Below are positions 5,201 through 5,369 of a stretch of DNA of 5,369 nt, one piece after another. A program made the translations under genes and the position numbers. Source of the DNA: Cohaesibacteraceae bacterium (GTDB lineage Bacteria; Pseudomonadota; Alphaproteobacteria; Rhizobiales; Cohaesibacteraceae); NCBI GenBank assembly GCA_016764535.1, contig JAESRR010000207.1, forward strand, positions 3,285 through 8,653. Direction: 5' to 3'. Position 1 is the stretch's first letter. Each line of letters begins with the position of its first letter. The notes beneath the pieces are model-generated. The model ran no database searches. It had not been told where the DNA came from and saw only the letters and a list, made by a program, of their open reading frames with translations.

Positions 5201-5369
5201 CCAATGATCTTGTTGCGGCATCCGGTAATGGCGCAAATGTTTACTTTGTGCCTGATTTGAACTTTAACGGGACCCCGAGTTTCACTTATAGAGCGATAGA
5301 CAATACGGGAAGCGAAGATGCCAGTCCGGCAATCGCGAGTTTCACTGTAACCGCGGTCAATGATGCTCC
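1744..5369 (+). CDS. Giant modular adhesin-like exported protein with tandem-95/cadherin-like domains (N-terminal 1208 residues, 3' end outside the window)
   Basis: A single open frame begins at ATG 1744 (MAVPAGFQEFLAAISSGG) and is still open at 5369. There is no Sec signal peptide or membrane segment, as expected for type I secretion substrates, whose signal is C-terminal. The layout is an alpha-helical head (1 to about 175), 65-residue helical repeats (176 to about 450), an acidic Glu/Val/Pro/Thr segment with 35-residue repeats (492-706), a Ser/Thr-rich linker (753-858), and three beta-sandwich modules (859-1208) ending in NDAP/NDLP motifs with DVDG or DVDAG turns that may bind calcium. These modules are characteristic of large RTX-type biofilm adhesins. 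The TolC-family gene is transcribed divergently 301 bp away and may supply the export channel. Missing from view are the remaining modules, any RTX nonapeptides and the secretion signal. The N-terminus does not look like the LapA retention module, so the anchoring mechanism is unknown. The adhesin role is inferred from architecture. Confidence 0.9.
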   Translation, partial: MAVPAGFQEFLAAISSGGNVQVAIDGLMVNVGNAARNAGVSDVQIDQASNAFKNAFTDATSKNLTVDDAFDYALGIFQSRIKFVEISDIGSQQQILEAISSGQNLDQVIVAADHSTGSDNQNDAGGVPGTKFLQTLVQELAEGKSTDDAARTAGEVSSIVSRVDDQEQVFLTSDKAGQLIAALNSGENLDEVLNELTDGSDLQDFERSFSQNLASGVDPAKATSEAKTALATAVQLEAEAPVSIATALASGQSVDEAIKEAGGGANAANFEQALTRSLQAGIAPDSATDSAKDTAVETELADAAASNNLVAALATGQSVDKAISAAGGGDDGQDFEQSLAQNLAAGVDPVAAAAVAQETATQSSQAEESASNNLVAALASGESVEQAIGEAGGDTGTENFEKSLAQNLEAGVDPIQAAAVAVETASNTDEVQAVAAENPAVALASGQNVEPETQLPAENVVQDTDIAEVSVPEPVVQIAEVSVTTEVQADQTEEPVVEDTAQEAVTEEPVEQVADAAETPEEQADQTEEPAVEETAQEAVTEEPVEQVAEAAETPEEQADQTEEPVVEDTAQEAVTEEPVEQVAEAAETPDERAEQTEEPVVEDTAQDAVTEEPVEQVAEAAETPEEQVDQAEEPVVEDTAQEAVTEEPVEQVAEAAETPEEQVDQTEEPVVEETAQDTATEEPVAEETVVQLADASDAIQGQTDQTGETDSRELVEQESVGTGVSDNEDGQGSAEQQNIEASDTLEDQKNQSAGSSPGVAAQSGTQQSGSGSSSSSENTSTPVVSSSVSTSSAFVNPFAYNPFSPPTIGSSNNGGLGTPTSSQQSSSTQTSSSSTPVVAASPAPSARTTSSAPVVIANIAPDTAAVTASGDEDVKHIIVALSGSDVDGSVGSFKIISVSGDGVLYLDIGLTSIIAAGDTIVASGNSARLYFVPNADFDGSARFSYAAIDSQGLQDTGVATATIAVAAINDAPVNTVPVSLTVTEDIPTAISGLALVDVDAGTQSVTVTLEVTNGMLAVSGGTANITDSGTSSVTLTGSVSQIQATLDANVIFTPASNYTGSAVFTMTSDDGGNSGTGGVLQDIDTVGISITVVNDLPETISATGAGVEDATSITVALSGSDVDGTVASFRIVSIPDNGKLYSDSGLTSSISANDLVAASGNGANVYFVPDLNFNGTPSFTYRAIDNTGSEDASPAIASFTVTAVNDA
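2269..3093 (+). repeat. Four and a partial fifth copy of a 195-bp (65-residue) helical repeat
   Basis: The consensus core is LVAALASGQSVDEAIxEAGG, followed by a second half with FEQSLAQNLAAGVDP. The conserved first-half glycine falls at residues 186, 251, 316, 381 and 446, exactly 65 apart. The second-half glycine falls at 216, 281, 346 and 411, again exactly 65 apart. Each unit is thus two related helix-turn segments of about 30 and 35 residues. Copies three and four are the most alike (SNNLVAALA in both). Units span approximately 2269-2463, 2464-2658, 2659-2853 and 2854-3048, with a remnant to about 3093. The composition (Ala, Gln, Glu, Asp, few aromatics) suggests stacked helices or an extended helical rod. 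Function is unknown. Confidence 0.85.
3217..3861 (+). repeat. 105-bp (35-residue) acidic tandem repeat, five exact-length copies plus a diverged sixth
   Basis: Units begin at 3217, 3322, 3427, 3532, 3637 and 3742, exactly 105 bp apart. The first five read approximately TEEPVVEDTAQEAV followed by TEEPVEQVAEAAETPEEQADQ. The sixth is longer (to about 3861) and diverged. Within a unit, TEEPV occurs twice, so a shorter element seems to have been duplicated first. Copies four and five differ at about six of 105 bases, whereas others differ at more synonymous sites, so expansion was stepwise. The block is strongly negative, with almost no Lys or Arg (one Arg in copy three), and proline-spaced, so it is likely disordered or an extended stalk. 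Copy number may vary between strains. Confidence 0.92.
4000..4317 (+). other. Ser/Thr/Pro/Gly-rich linker within the giant protein
   Basis: Residues 753-858 are dominated by Ser, Thr, Gly, Pro and Gln, and are low in charge compared with the acidic block before them. They contain one aromatic island, VNPFAYNPFSPPTIG (4129-4173). This is probably a flexible linker between the N-terminal portion and the folded beta-modules. Confidence 0.7.
4318..4662 (+). other. Beta-sandwich module 1 (type A), cadherin-like/tandem-95
   Basis: Residues 859-973 run from NIAP to NDAP. Typical elements are an acidic start (GDEDVKHIIVALSG), SDVDG near 885-889, a small-residue turn GDGVLY, YFVPNADFDGSARFSYAAID in the second half, and a terminal beta strand ending in INDAP. 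The NDAP ending and DVDG turn are hallmarks of calcium-stabilised tandem modules in large surface proteins of Proteobacteria. It matches module 3 far better than module 2. Confidence 0.8.
4663..5037 (+). other. Beta-sandwich module 2 (type B), cadherin-like/tandem-95
   Basis: Residues 974-1098 include VTEDIPTAISGLALVDVDAG, then LEVTNGMLAVSGG, VIFTPASNYTGSAVFTMTSDDGG and the ending VVNDLP. The D-V-D-A-G turn and the N-Y-T-G-S-A-V-F-T strand are typical of the longer cadherin-like repeat variety. It differs in sequence and length from the flanking type A modules. Confidence 0.8.
5038..5369 (+). other. Beta-sandwich module 3 (type A), reaching the window edge
   Basis: Residues 1099-1208 repeat module 1 closely: ALSGSDVDG is identical, followed by a similar SFRIVSIPDNGKLY, GLTSSISANDLVAASGN and YFVPDLNFNGTPSFTYRAID. 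The module ends in VNDAP, with the last codon cut by the window edge. Its counterpart in module 1 lies 708 bp (236 residues) upstream. Such an A-B unit suggests the remaining gene continues the alternation. Confidence 0.8.

Noticed and set aside
1..5369. Mobile element, tRNA or rRNA genes
   Set aside because: I see no transposase frame, terminal inverted repeats with target duplications, tRNA-like cloverleaf or rRNA sequence.

Overview
This looks like an accessory locus for type I secretion and surface adhesion in a Gram-negative bacterium. An outer-membrane efflux protein and a protein built like a giant exported adhesin are transcribed divergently. GC content is moderate, with an AT-rich intergenic gap. 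The general style suggests a free-living, possibly marine, proteobacterium, but nothing in the window fixes the lineage.

Layout. Bases 60 to 1 (minus strand) hold the first 20 codons of a gene that leaves the window. It starts 8 nt after the stop of the TolC-family gene (1442 to 69, minus strand), so the two form an operon; the context suggests the partial gene is another secretion component. Bases 1443-1743 are an AT-rich divergent promoter region with several short perfect dyads, a candidate extended -10 site, and a three-codon leader reading frame followed by a possible hairpin. From 1744 to the window end, one uninterrupted plus-strand frame of 1208 codons has no stop and continues beyond the window.

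The large protein has no Sec signal peptide and is strictly modular. It has an N-terminal alpha-helical head (residues 1 to about 175), then four full copies and one partial copy of an exact 65-residue Ala/Gly/Gln-rich helical repeat (residues 176 to about 450). Next comes a very acidic Glu/Val/Pro/Thr segment containing five exact-length 35-residue (105-bp) repeats and a diverged sixth (residues 492-706). A Ser/Thr/Pro/Gly linker (residues 753-858) leads into three beta-sandwich modules of the cadherin-like/tandem-95 type in an A-B-A order (residues 859-1208). The expected remainder is more such modules and a C-terminal RTX/secretion signal, none of which is visible here.

How the parts may work together (inference): the TolC-like protein would form the outer-membrane channel of a type I system, the gene after it may supply an inner-membrane component, and the large protein would be the substrate. 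The N-terminus does not resemble the LapA retention module that I know, so the helical repeats and acidic segment are the most interesting part of the window. They could be a different kind of surface anchor or periplasmic spacer.
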